A stretch of 64,000 bases of DNA from JAVVEG01 sp032251455 (GTDB lineage: Bacteria > Pseudomonadota > Gammaproteobacteria > Pseudomonadales > Pseudohongiellaceae). The position numbers and the translations under genes are program-made. Shown here in pieces: positions 52,407 to 61,248 of this stretch. The notes below the pieces were generated by a model. The model did not search any database, was not told where the DNA came from, and saw nothing but the letters and a program-made list of their open reading frames with translations. Location of the stretch: assembly GCA_032251455.1 (NCBI GenBank), contig JAVVEG010000002.1, positions 62,001 to 126,000 on the forward strand, given 5' to 3'. Position 1 is the stretch's first letter. Every line of letters starts with the position of its first letter.

Positions 52407-53636
52407 CTAACAATCCCGAATCCAGTCAAAATCCAGCGCTTGCTGCAGATCGATCTGGTAGTGGCGCGAGGGCATGGGGTATTTCAGGCCGGTGGCACAA
52501 TTGAACAGCATCACCTGCTCATCGGCCCTGATACGACCGCTGCGCAATTCCTGTTTCAGGGCCGCCAGGGTTGCCGCGCCTTCCGGGCACAGCAGTATGC
52601 CTTCGCTGCGGGCGCACTCCTGATGTGCCTGCAGTATATCCTCATCGCTGACCGCTACCGCAAAGCCCCCGCTGGCTCTCACCGCATCCAGGATCAGGAA
52701 ATCACCTACCGCCGCCGGTACCCGAATACCCGCTGCGATGGTGCTGGCATTGGGCCAGGGTTCGGCATGCCGTGTCCCTTCCTCAAAGGCTTTCACGATG
52801 GGAGCACAGCCGCTGGCCTGCACGGCGACCATGCGCGGCCTTTTGGCACCGATCCAGCCGATGGCTTCCAGCTCATCGAAGGCTTTCCACATGCCAATCA
52901 GGCCGGTGCCGCCCCCGGTTGGATAGAGAATCACGTCGGGCAGTTGCCAGCCCAGTTGCTCGGCCAATTCCAGGCCCATGGTTTTCTTGCCTTCTATCCG
53001 ATAGGGTTCCTTCAGCGTGGAGGTATCAAACCACTGCATCTGCTGCTTGCCGGCGCCCACGATGCGGCCACAATCATTGATATACCCATTGGCAAGAAAG
53101 GTTTTGGCGCCCTGGAAGGCGATCTCTTCAATATTGACCCGCGGCGTGTCTTCGGGGCAGAACACATAGGTCTCGATATCCGCCGCTGAACAATAAGCGG
53201 CCAGTGCGGCGCCGGCATTGCCGTTGGTGGGCATGGCCATGCGCTTGACGCCCAGCTCTTTGGCCATGGCCACCGCCAGGGCCAGACCCCGGGCCTTGAA
53301 CGATCCAGTGGGTAATCTGCCCTCATCCTTGATCAGGATTTCTCCGGCCTGGTAGGTCTGTTGTAATTTCCGTGCAGGCAGAATCGGTGTCATCACCTCG
53401 CCAAGCCGAATGATATTGCTGGAGTGACGCACCGGCAGGAATTCCCGGTATCGCCAGAACTCCGGCAGGCGCTCCTGCAGGTCAGACTTTGATACGGCTT
53501 TCCCCAGTGCCTGCAAATCATATTTGACCAGCAAGGGTTTGCCGGCGTCCGACAAGCCATGCAACTGCCCGGCGGGATAATGCTGCCCGGTCTCACTGCA
53601 TTCCAGATGGGTGACGAAATTCGGATACTCTTTCAT
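52407..53636 (-). CDS. thrC: threonine synthase-like PLP enzyme
   Basis: A 409-residue fold-type II PLP enzyme. The Schiff-base lysine is Lys114 in PTGSFKARG, with the phosphate-binding PTGGGTGLIGM and a short N-terminal LECSETGQHYPAG segment typical of threonine synthases of this branch. It should convert O-phosphohomoserine to threonine, but no thrA/thrB is next to it, so a threonine-ammonia-lyase-like or other replacement role cannot be excluded. Its ATG overlaps the stop of the serine hydrolase gene (ATGA at 53636-53633). Confidence 0.85.
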   Translation of the reverse strand: MKEYPNFVTHLECSETGQHYPAGQLHGLSDAGKPLLVKYDLQALGKAVSKSDLQERLPEFWRYREFLPVRHSSNIIRLGEVMTPILPARKLQQTYQAGEILIKDEGRLPTGSFKARGLALAVAMAKELGVKRMAMPTNGNAGAALAAYCSAADIETYVFCPEDTPRVNIEEIAFQGAKTFLANGYINDCGRIVGAGKQQMQWFDTSTLKEPYRIEGKKTMGLELAEQLGWQLPDVILYPTGGGTGLIGMWKAFDELEAIGWIGAKRPRMVAVQASGCAPIVKAFEEGTRHAEPWPNASTIAAGIRVPAAVGDFLILDAVRASGGFAVAVSDEDILQAHQECARSEGILLCPEGAATLAALKQELRSGRIRADEQVMLFNCATGLKYPMPSRHYQIDLQQALDFDWIRDC

Positions 53637-54727
53637 TGTGCTCTCGCTGTTCTCGCTGCTGAAGGTGCTGCCTTGATCAGCGCTGTCCAGAACGCCTCAT
53701 TGAAACTGCTGTCTGGGCTGCCGCCGGTAAACCCCAGGCGGGTTACCACCAGATCCAGGCTGGGCACCAGATACAGCTTGCGATCACCGGCCCCCAGCAT
53801 GGCAAGCAGATCGGCAGGGGCGGCTTTTATCAGCGGGCCATCCTGACGTGGAGCCTGCGCCCCTGGTGCCAGGCTGAACTGTTGACCATTCAGCCACCAC
53901 AGATAGCCGTAAGCAGGGTTCAGCGTTTGTGAGGGGGACAACATAGCCTGCAGGAAATCCGGGTCGGCCATCACCACCTGGTCTTGCCATTGGCCGCCGG
54001 CCTGGATCATCAGGCCAAAGCGGGCCAGATCCCTGGCGGTGGTGGACAGGCCAGCGCCAATGGCGGCATCAGCCCAGGGCCGCGAGGTCCAGGAGGTATG
54101 GGTCATGCCCAGCGGTTTGCTCAGCCAGTCGCTGGTCAACTCGTTGCGGTCTTTGCCGGTGGCGGCCGTCAGCACTCGCATCACCATATGGTAAGCCGGG
54201 GTGTTGTAGAACCAGGTCTGGCCGGGCGCGCTGACAAGGCTTAAATCTTCGGCCAGGCCACTGGTCATGCTCAGCAGGTGGCGCAGGATGATGGCCTCTT
54301 CATGTTCCCGGCTTGCCTGTGACCAGCCGGCTTCGAGGTGTTTGTTGACCGGATCATCCAGAGCGATAAATCCCTTTTGCTGCGCTATCCCGGTCAGAAC
54401 GGCGACCACACTCTTCTGTGCCGAGGCCACGTCTTCGATTGCCCTGCCAGCCTCATCCGTGCCGGTCAGGAAGTTCCGGTAGGTGGCGTTATCCGGGCCC
54501 TGCCAATAACGTTCAGCGAGAATGCGGCCCTGGTGCAGAATCACCACACCCGAGGAGTTTCTCGCCCCGGCCACGTCCAGGGCACGGGATAGCAATTCCG
54601 CATTCCAGCCGACGGCGGCGGGGTCCACTGTTTCCCAGTCATCGTCGCTGCCGGGGAAGTAGAATTCTGCTGCGTGTACGGGCAGGGCCAGAAGAACCAG
54701 CAGGGAATACAAACAAAATGGTTTCAT
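53633..54727 (-). CDS. class C beta-lactamase-fold serine hydrolase, exported
   Basis: A 364-residue PF00144-type hydrolase from ATG 54727, with a signal peptide of about 19 residues (VHA). The catalytic SxxK is ASAQKSVV and the second motif WFYNTPAYHMV holds the Tyr. Members act as esterases, D-aminopeptidases or beta-lactamases; a true lactamase is unlikely from these motifs. The frame is open upstream to 54835 but those residues precede a good ribosome-binding position. It is translationally coupled to the threonine-synthase-like gene. Confidence 0.86.
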   Translation of the reverse strand: MKPFCLYSLLVLLALPVHAAEFYFPGSDDDWETVDPAAVGWNAELLSRALDVAGARNSSGVVILHQGRILAERYWQGPDNATYRNFLTGTDEAGRAIEDVASAQKSVVAVLTGIAQQKGFIALDDPVNKHLEAGWSQASREHEEAIILRHLLSMTSGLAEDLSLVSAPGQTWFYNTPAYHMVMRVLTAATGKDRNELTSDWLSKPLGMTHTSWTSRPWADAAIGAGLSTTARDLARFGLMIQAGGQWQDQVVMADPDFLQAMLSPSQTLNPAYGYLWWLNGQQFSLAPGAQAPRQDGPLIKAAPADLLAMLGAGDRKLYLVPSLDLVVTRLGFTGGSPDSSFNEAFWTALIKAAPSAARTARAQ

Positions 54728-54886
54728 GGGAACAAGCTCCACAGCCGTTGACTTTACATCAGGTAACGATTGAACCAGTCCGGCGTGCGTTCCCATGCCA
54801 GCGCGGCGGGTGTCAATGTCGAAAACATAATCCATATCGACCTGGATGTCGATGAATTCACTTCCTGGCTGAGGCGGATGGATTGT

Positions 54887-56077
54887 TCATTCATCCACAC
54901 GGATGATATGGATATCACTGTTGCTGGTGCGCAGGCGAACAGGATCACCACCCCCATTGATATCGCCACGGGCAATGATGTAATCGTCTTCCTCCTGAAT
55001 GCTCAGCGGGAAATCGGTAAAGATGCTGTGGCTGCCAAAGCCACGGCGAGACAGGGACAGTTCTGCATTCACGGTGGCGGCATGGCTGGCCGGCAGGCGC
55101 AGGGTGATGTCGCCGCCGGAGGATTCCAGCGTTATCGAGGCATTGGTGCCGGGGGAGACTACCAACAGTTCGGCATCGATGCGGCCTCCGGAGGTATCGG
55201 CCTCGATGGCAGCTCTGCTGCGGCGAATGGTGATGTTGCCGCCCGAGGTGTCGGCCTGGACCGGGCCGTCACTGGCTTCGATGACGATATTACCACCCGA
55301 GGTATCGGCCTTGACCGAGGTGGCACTGCCGTCGAGATAGATATTGCCCCCGGAGGTATCGGCCTCGATCGGGCCCTGGGCCCAGGCGGCGCGAATGGTG
55401 CCACCGGAAGTATCAAGCAGAACGCGGCCACCGCTGGTGCCCACGTCGATACTGCCGCCCGAGGTGTCGGCACTGATGTTGCCACCCACATCGCCTATGG
55501 TGATGCGGCCCCCGGAGGTGTCCGCAAGCACATTGCCAGTGACATTGCCGATGTCGATATTGCCCCCCGAAGTATCGGCTTCTACATTGCCCTCCACGTC
55601 GAGAATGGTGATACGGCCGCCTGAGGTGTCCACCAGCACATTGCCCTGCGTAATCCTGCCAATGCTAATGCTGCCGCCACTGGTATCGGCCCGTACGGAA
55701 CCGGTGAGGTCACCCACATCGATGCGGCCGCCACCGGTATCAAGGTCCAGGTTGAACTGCCTGGGTACGTCAACCCGGAAAGAGAGATTGGAGCTGCCAA
55801 AATTGAACAAGCGGCGCTGGGATTCGGCGACGACATAGATGCCATCGCTGCGTTGCTCGACCTCGACATCGAAGCTATCGACATTGCGAATCAGCAGGCG
55901 AACCCGGTTTTCATCCCAGGTATTGATCTCGATGGCACCTGCATCGCTGTCGATGAACAGCAAGCCACCGGGGTCGACAGCAAACTCGCGCTCGATATCC
56001 TCGGCATGGGCCAGAATTGGCGCCACGAACAACATTCCTGCACTCAGCCAACTGAGCGTTCTGCTACTCATCAACAT
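54887..56077 (-). CDS. DUF4097-family DTSGG-repeat beta-solenoid protein
   Basis: A 396-residue exported protein; signal peptide ends near AHA (about 25). After a short lead the sequence is about a dozen DTSGG-type repeats of 18-24 residues (for example NVLVDTSGGRITILDVEGNV), typical of the DUF4097 adhesin/beta-solenoid family. The C-terminal quarter departs from the repeat. It lies third after ECF sigma and a HEAT anti-sigma, 17 bases after the latter, so it is likely regulated by them. Confidence 0.88.
   Translation of the reverse strand: MLMSSRTLSWLSAGMLFVAPILAHAEDIEREFAVDPGGLLFIDSDAGAIEINTWDENRVRLLIRNVDSFDVEVEQRSDGIYVVAESQRRLFNFGSSNLSFRVDVPRQFNLDLDTGGGRIDVGDLTGSVRADTSGGSISIGRITQGNVLVDTSGGRITILDVEGNVEADTSGGNIDIGNVTGNVLADTSGGRITIGDVGGNISADTSGGSIDVGTSGGRVLLDTSGGTIRAAWAQGPIEADTSGGNIYLDGSATSVKADTSGGNIVIEASDGPVQADTSGGNITIRRSRAAIEADTSGGRIDAELLVVSPGTNASITLESSGGDITLRLPASHAATVNAELSLSRRGFGSHSIFTDFPLSIQEEDDYIIARGDINGGGDPVRLRTSNSDIHIIRVDE
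54930..55900 (-). repeat. DTSGG-encoding tandem repeats
   Basis: The central part of the DUF4097 gene consists of imperfect direct repeats of about 54-72 bases, each encoding a DTSGGxIxI-type unit. Repetition at the DNA level explains the unusually strong base-composition regularity and could support copy-number change. Confidence 0.75.
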
Positions 56078-56094
56078 GGGTATTCTCCTCGCTG

Positions 56095-57072
56095 TTACAA
56101 TGCTATCGATCCATCATCCATGCCCGTGAGAATTTGCTGTGCCTGGGAACGGATGAAGGGGTTGCTGTCCTGATCTATCTGTTGTCTGAAGACTGCCAGG
56201 GTTTCCGGCTCGCGGTACTGGGTCAGCGCCTGGGCCAGCGCCTGGAAGGCCTGTACCCGCACCCCTTCATTCGTGTCCCGCTGCAATGCCCTGCGCAAGG
56301 CTGCTCTTACCGGTTCTTCCCCGAGCAGTTGCGTCAGGGCCTGTACCGCCTGGAAGCGCACTCCCGGATTCGAATCATTGTCCAGAACGTGGATCAGGGC
56401 CTCGTACACTGTGCGGTCTGTGACCAGGGGCTGTAAGGCCTCGATCGCATCCAGCCGGGCAGCACTGTTGATGTTGTTTTTCAGCGCAACAGCCATCAGG
56501 GAATGAATCTCCTGGTCGGCGATGTTGCCACTGATGCGGGACTCCGAGGCCAGGGCGAATCGCAGAGCAATATCACCGGTAGTGGCATCGTAATTTTCCA
56601 CCTGCAGCTGGAATATCTCGTAATCGGTCTCGCCAATGAGTGCCAGTGGTGAATTGATTGGTGTGTCGCTTGGCTTGCTGATAAAAGGTGCCATGTTGAA
56701 TCCGTTGCCGGTGGAAACCAGGATGCCTAACAAAAAGCTGGTTGCGATGATTGCTCCCTGCTTGAGTATCAGCCAGGGCCGTCTGCGGATGGTGTTGATC
56801 CAGCCTTTGCTGAAGAAACCGGAGCGTGCTGTCTGGTGCAGTCTCTGCTGCAACATGAACCAGTTGCCCTGCAACCGGTCCGTATCGATATGCGGGCGCA
56901 AGCCGGCAGGAACAAGCCGGTTAAAATGTTGTTCCTGCGCGAGAGCAGTTTGCAAGCGCGGATCAGTCTGTAACTCAGTGTCGAACTGCGCACGCTCTGT
57001 TGCGCTCATCGCGCCATAGAGGTACCGGATCACCCGGTATTTAGCTTGTTCTGTCTGTTCGGTTTTACTCAT
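56095..57072 (-). CDS. HEAT-repeat transmembrane anti-sigma-like protein
   Basis: A 325-residue protein: cytoplasmic N-terminus (1-100, with an anti-sigma-like VIRYLYGAMSATERAQFDTEL region), one membrane helix (about 103-121), and a periplasmic domain ending in four HEAT-type repeats (185-325, with VRFQAVQALTQLLG). No zinc-binding HCC motif is visible. The ATG overlaps the sigma factor stop by eight bases. Position and topology indicate an anti-sigma factor whose periplasmic HEAT domain senses a protein or peptide. Confidence 0.82.
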   Translation of the reverse strand: MSKTEQTEQAKYRVIRYLYGAMSATERAQFDTELQTDPRLQTALAQEQHFNRLVPAGLRPHIDTDRLQGNWFMLQQRLHQTARSGFFSKGWINTIRRRPWLILKQGAIIATSFLLGILVSTGNGFNMAPFISKPSDTPINSPLALIGETDYEIFQLQVENYDATTGDIALRFALASESRISGNIADQEIHSLMAVALKNNINSAARLDAIEALQPLVTDRTVYEALIHVLDNDSNPGVRFQAVQALTQLLGEEPVRAALRRALQRDTNEGVRVQAFQALAQALTQYREPETLAVFRQQIDQDSNPFIRSQAQQILTGMDDGSIAL

Positions 57073-57646
57073 GGCGATAACCCGTGGAGTAATGATGTTG
57101 CAAAAGTACCTTGAGCTTGTTGCGCGCCCTGAACAGGAACACTTTGATCGAGTTCTCCGTGCAGGACATGACTTCGGCAGCCTCTTTCAGTTTGAAGTCC
57201 TGTTGATGACAGAGCACGAAGGCCATCCGTTCACTGTCGCTCAGACGTCTCAGCGCCCTGTTGATTTCCTGGTTGAACTCCTCGTCAATCAGATTGCTCT
57301 CCAGGGGATCCGCCGTGCCATACTGCTCTCCCTGTGTGGTCTCGTCCCGATAGGCCATCAGTTTGCGCCATTGCCGCTGCAGTTGGCGCCGGTTGGACAA
57401 GGCCGTGGTCACCACTATACGGTATAGCCAGGTACTGAATTTACACTCTCCCCTGAACCCGGGCAGGGCCCGGTAAGCGGTCAGCATGGCATCCTGATAG
57501 ATGTCGTTGGCATCGTCCGGGGTGCTGGCAAAACCGGCTGCCACGGCCAGCATTCTGGCCTCCTGCAGGCGCAGCAATCTTTCAAACGCAGCGATATTGC
57601 CGGTCTGTGCTGCCTGTACCAGTTCATCTTCGGTTTCCCTGAGCAA
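57065..57646 (-). CDS. ECF sigma factor
   Basis: A 193-residue extracytoplasmic-function sigma factor. Region 2 carries ANDIYQDAMLTAYRALPGFR and STWLYRIVVTTAL; region 4 carries LKEAAEVMSCTENSIKVFLF-RARNKL. The initiation codon is TTG at 57646 with AGGGAG seven bases before it. It is coupled to the HEAT anti-sigma and the DTSGG protein, and probably drives that operon. A promoter for the sigma gene should lie within 57647-57925. Confidence 0.93.
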   Translation of the reverse strand: MLRETEDELVQAAQTGNIAAFERLLRLQEARMLAVAAGFASTPDDANDIYQDAMLTAYRALPGFRGECKFSTWLYRIVVTTALSNRRQLQRQWRKLMAYRDETTQGEQYGTADPLESNLIDEEFNQEINRALRRLSDSERMAFVLCHQQDFKLKEAAEVMSCTENSIKVFLFRARNKLKVLLQHHYSTGYRHE

Positions 57647-57925
57647 GGTGCGCTCCCTATTGACCCTGACAATCCAATCTATCCCATCCCGGCCAACTTG
57701 GTCTGTTTGATGATTAGAGGGTCAATTCTTATATATGGTTAACAGGAAAATCAAAATGAGACGTAAAAACCAGTACGGGAACCCATGGCGGGTTGTAATT
57801 ATTTCAGTTTCATGACACTTTGCATTACAATTCCCCGCAACATTTGCACGTTGGCCAGATTATTCATCATCCATTCCATTGCCGCCGTTGATAAGAAGTA
57901 ATGGCAAGACGATACAGAGTCCGGC

Positions 57926-59935
57926 ATGAGCAAAGCCCAGATACTGTTGAGCTTATTGTACGCATTTCCCCTGGTGTTGAGTTTTTTCTATGAGACCGGG
58001 GCGGGGAAATTACCTCTGTTAGGTTCTTTGCTTGCGGTAATGCTGTTCATCCACGCGTTTACCAGCCTTTGCGCAAGAATCGGGTCGAAAGCGCTGCGTT
58101 TGCCGGTCCAGCTTGGCGTGGCACTGCTGTTGGCGGCTTATCTCTATGCCCAGTTGCTCAGCTATGTGCTGCAGGGAACCTATATCAATCAGCAGTTCCT
58201 GTTTCATTTCAACCTGACCACACTTGTTGAAACCTATTCAATTTACTGGGAGTTTGTCCTGGGCTTTCTGGCCTGGGTGCTGATTGTGCTGCTTGCCGTG
58301 CTGGCGCTGCATGACCGCTTCGCTCCAGGCCGCTTGCCCGCTTCCCTGTTGGCGGCTGTTCTGGTTTTTGCCCTGATGCTTGAACCGGGCATCAGACGGG
58401 TTGCCGGAATGACTGTCGAGTCGCTGAACAGCACCTCACCAATCTCGCTGGCCGCCATCGACTGGGACAGGCTGGAGCTGAACAGAAGTGCGGTCTATCA
58501 GGATACCGTTGTGGCGTTGCCAGGCAAGAACCTGGTGCTGATCTATCTGGAGGGATTGGAGCAGATCTATACGGAAGCTGATATTTTCCCCGGTCTGACA
58601 CCCACACTGACGGCACTTGCTCAGCAGGGGCAGAGCCTGTCCAATCTGCGTCAGGTCAAGGGCAGCGAATGGACCATGGGGGGGCTGGTTTCATCCCTGT
58701 GCGGAACACCGCTGCTGGCCGAGTCAAACCTGAGCGGTAATTCCATCCTGTTTACGCGGTTTCTTGATCGGGCCAGCTGTCTGCCCGATGTGCTTGCCAG
58801 CGCCGGGTATGAACAGGTATTCATGGGCGGTGCCTCCACGCAATTTGCCGGCAAGGGAGAGTTTCTGCGGCAACATGGGTTCAACCGGGTATTGGGTAGT
58901 GAGGAGTTACTGCCACAACTGCCGGATCAATCCTACCGGGGTGCCTGGGGATTGTTCGATGATTCCCTGTTCAGCCTGGCCAAAAGACAATTCAACGCGC
59001 TGGCTGAAGGCGAGCAACCATTTAATCTGACCCTGTTGACGGTTGATACACACCATCCGAACGGGGAGCCTTCCCGCAGTTGCCCCGCCTACCCGAACCT
59101 GGACAATTCCATCCTCCATGCCGTGCATTGCACGGACTATCTGGTGGCTGATTTCATTGATCATATCAAGCGCCATCCAGCCTATGCGGAGACCGTGGTC
59201 GTGCTGATGTCAGATCACCTGGCCATGCGCAATGCAGCCTTTCCACTGTTCCCCGCAGGCTATGAAAGGCGACTGTATTTTGCCGCACTCAATGCCAGTA
59301 CCGGGATTCAACACAAGGGACGCGCGGTGCCGATGGATAGTGCACCCACCGTGCTGGGCCTGCTTGGGGTGGAACATAACGCAGGCTTTCTGGCGGGGGA
59401 TGATCTTACGCAAGCGAGTGATCCTGATCAACTTCCGCTGCGGGATATGTTGCGCAACAGCATCATTGCCTATCTCAATTCCAATGTGTTGTCTCCTGCC
59501 GATGAAGGGATGCTGCTCTATGGTCTGGACCAGGCACAGCTGGAAAACCTGAAATTCAACCGCCATATCGCCGAGCTTGAGCTGCGTGGGCAGGCGCTGG
59601 AATTTATGGTCACTGGCAGAGATCCTTCCCTTATTCTTCCGGATTTTCCGGTACCCAGTGATCAGGCGCTGCAGGTGGAGATCGAAATTGAGTTGCCAGC
59701 CCCGGGGACGGTGGATATCTACTACTCGGAAACGGCCAAGGAGAATTTTTCCGAAGCGCGCAGGCTGAGCCAGGGTGTGAGCGCCGGTAAAACCATGCTC
59801 GCCTTTGCCCTCGATGCCGAAACGCAGGTCGGCCGCCTGCGGATTGATCCCGGGCAGCAACCGGGACGCTATGTACTCCATTCGCTGCAGGTGCGGGCAT
59901 TGCCTCAGCCAGAGGATAATGGCAATACCGATTGA
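57926..59935 (+). CDS. opgB: phosphoglycerol transferase I-like (OpgB/MdoB) protein
   Basis: A 669-residue protein with about four membrane helices and a periplasmic LtaS-type sulfatase-fold domain. GSEWTMGGLVSSLCGTPL contains the nucleophile Thr250, and MSDHLAMRN gives Asp430 and His431. The sequence TVDTHHPNG and the AGKGEFLRQHGF region match the OpgB/MdoB branch, which moves phosphoglycerol to osmoregulated periplasmic glucans. The C-terminus is an additional beta-sandwich. The LTA-synthase family in Gram-negatives makes no teichoic acid, so the glucan function is preferred. Confidence 0.82.
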   Translation: MSKAQILLSLLYAFPLVLSFFYETGAGKLPLLGSLLAVMLFIHAFTSLCARIGSKALRLPVQLGVALLLAAYLYAQLLSYVLQGTYINQQFLFHFNLTTLVETYSIYWEFVLGFLAWVLIVLLAVLALHDRFAPGRLPASLLAAVLVFALMLEPGIRRVAGMTVESLNSTSPISLAAIDWDRLELNRSAVYQDTVVALPGKNLVLIYLEGLEQIYTEADIFPGLTPTLTALAQQGQSLSNLRQVKGSEWTMGGLVSSLCGTPLLAESNLSGNSILFTRFLDRASCLPDVLASAGYEQVFMGGASTQFAGKGEFLRQHGFNRVLGSEELLPQLPDQSYRGAWGLFDDSLFSLAKRQFNALAEGEQPFNLTLLTVDTHHPNGEPSRSCPAYPNLDNSILHAVHCTDYLVADFIDHIKRHPAYAETVVVLMSDHLAMRNAAFPLFPAGYERRLYFAALNASTGIQHKGRAVPMDSAPTVLGLLGVEHNAGFLAGDDLTQASDPDQLPLRDMLRNSIIAYLNSNVLSPADEGMLLYGLDQAQLENLKFNRHIAELELRGQALEFMVTGRDPSLILPDFPVPSDQALQVEIEIELPAPGTVDIYYSETAKENFSEARRLSQGVSAGKTMLAFALDAETQVGRLRIDPGQQPGRYVLHSLQVRALPQPEDNGNTD

Positions 59936-59970
59936 GGTACTCCGCTGCATGTTGGGGCGGCTTTGTTTGA

Positions 59971-60447
59971 TCAGACGGTATGCTTCAACATTTCATCCTT
60001 GTTGATTTTGCGCAACTCCATGATCCTCAGGGCGTATTGTTGCGAGCGTTCATCTTCCTCATTCTCGGGTTGCCAGGCAGGCACCGGAACCGGATTGCCT
60101 TGCTCATCCACCGCCACAAAGACCATGATGCAGCGAATTGCCTGGACTTTTTGTTTCTCCGTTGGAGTATTGGCATACATCTCGACAGCGATATGCATAC
60201 TGGTGCGACCGGTATGGATGACCTTGGATTTAGTCGTTACCAGGTCGCCCACACGGATAGGGTGGATAAAATTGATATCGCCGACAAAGGCGGTGACACA
60301 GTAGCGGTTGCTCCATGCGGTGGCACAAACATAACCGGCCTGGTCAAGCCACTTCATGGCTGAGCCGCCATGGACATTGCCACCGAAATTGACGTCTGTT
60401 GGTTGTGCCAGAAAGCGCAGTGTGATGTGACGGTTGGATGCGGACAT
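59971..60447 (-). CDS. acyl-CoA thioesterase (YciA-like hotdog)
   Basis: A 158-residue hotdog-fold thioesterase from ATG 60447. The motif NFGGNVHGGSAMKWLDQAG matches the active-site pattern of YciA/BFIT-type enzymes, with Asp in WLDQAG the catalytic residue. The substrate is a medium-to-long acyl-CoA or an aromatic acyl-CoA. The frame is open upstream to 60483, but the family N-terminus begins at MSASNRHITLRFL. Convergent with opgB-like. Confidence 0.9.
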   Translation of the reverse strand: MSASNRHITLRFLAQPTDVNFGGNVHGGSAMKWLDQAGYVCATAWSNRYCVTAFVGDINFIHPIRVGDLVTTKSKVIHTGRTSMHIAVEMYANTPTEKQKVQAIRCIMVFVAVDEQGNPVPVPAWQPENEEDERSQQYALRIMELRKINKDEMLKHTV

Positions 60448-60607
60448 GAAGGTGGTTCCCTGATTCTCTGGTTGATGTGTCAATAAGACCGTAACATTCC
60501 GGCCTGCTTTCCAGTCAGTTGCACTGAGGTATCCAATTTATGCTAATTTCCATCTGAGTGCTGTTGCGGTACGAGTTGGATTGGTGTTTTTGCAGAGGAG
60601 TGAGAGC

Positions 60608-61075
60608 GTGGCAGGAAGCGGGATAATTACCCTTGGGCGAAGCATTTATCTCATTTATTTTATTATCTGGGTGATGTTGGTGCAGCGTTCCATCCACAGT
60701 TTCAATTACGATGAACTGCTTGGGATATTCTGGAATGCACTGCTTATTTCCATGTTCGTGGGGCTGGGGCTTAATGTCAACGCATTCAATATTCGTAATC
60801 ATGAGGGACGATATCGTACATTGCTCGATCGCTATTGGTACATCCGCCATAATCTGGCCAATGTCATGGCTTTTTTTGTCATCCCGTTCTGCGTCTCGAC
60901 GGCGTCCAGTATTGCTTCGGTCAGTGCAGACAATAATCTGCTGATGGCGATATTCGGCACGGATTCCTATGCACTGATCATACTGCTTGGTTTTGTTGCC
61001 TTTTTGCTGATCCCGTCCATCTATGTCGTTTTGCGTTACGGGTTTCGGGTTAGTGGCAGTTCGCCCACTGAATAA
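60608..61075 (+). CDS. small polytopic membrane protein of unknown function
   Basis: A 155-residue protein with four hydrophobic segments. The start is GTG 60608, seven bases after GAGGAG. The family is not recognised; the conserved-looking RNHEGRYRTLLDRYWYIRHN loop between helices 2 and 3 is basic and aromatic, and would face the cytoplasm. Located between the thioesterase and tRNA-Met. Confidence 0.7.
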   Translation: MAGSGIITLGRSIYLIYFIIWVMLVQRSIHSFNYDELLGIFWNALLISMFVGLGLNVNAFNIRNHEGRYRTLLDRYWYIRHNLANVMAFFVIPFCVSTASSIASVSADNNLLMAIFGTDSYALIILLGFVAFLLIPSIYVVLRYGFRVSGSSPTE

Positions 61076-61079
61076 CAGG

Positions 61080-61111
61080 GTATCTGGTTTGATCAGAGTA
61101 TCTGGATTGAT
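61080..61111. repeat. 14-base direct repeat beside tRNA-Met
   Basis: GTATCTGGTTTGAT (61080-61093) and GTATCTGGATTGAT (61098-61111) differ at one base and end one base before the tRNA 3' end. They are not copies of tRNA sequence. Confidence 0.5.
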
Positions 61112-61112
61112 A

Positions 61113-61189
61113 TGGTAGCTATGCGTGGACTTGAACCACGGACCCCAGCATTATGAATGCTGTGCTCTAACCAGCTGAGCTACATAGCC
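61113..61189 (-). tRNA. tRNA-Met (anticodon CAT, elongator)
   Basis: On the minus strand a 77-base cloverleaf begins GGCTATG and ends with an encoded CCA. The anticodon loop TTCATAA has anticodon CAT; the D-loop is GCTCAGCTGGTTAGAGC and the T-arm GTGGTTCAAGTCCAC. Its identity elements and acceptor pairing (G1-T72 wobble) fit elongator Met better than initiator (which lacks the 1-72 pair) or the lysidine tRNA-Ile(CAT). Confidence 0.93.
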
Positions 61190-61201
61190 ACGACCTGAGC
61201 C

Positions 61202-61219
61202 GCTGCAAGTTATTGCAGC
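61202..61219. other. seven-pair hairpin between the RND gene and tRNA-Met
   Basis: GCTGCAA-GTTA-TTGCAGC: perfect seven-pair stem with a four-base loop, 13 bases from the tRNA 5' end and 30 bases after the RND stop. There is no T run. It may help end or process read-through from the pump gene. Confidence 0.4.
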
Positions 61220-61248
61220 CTGGCGCGAAGGATGCGAATTCTCACCAT

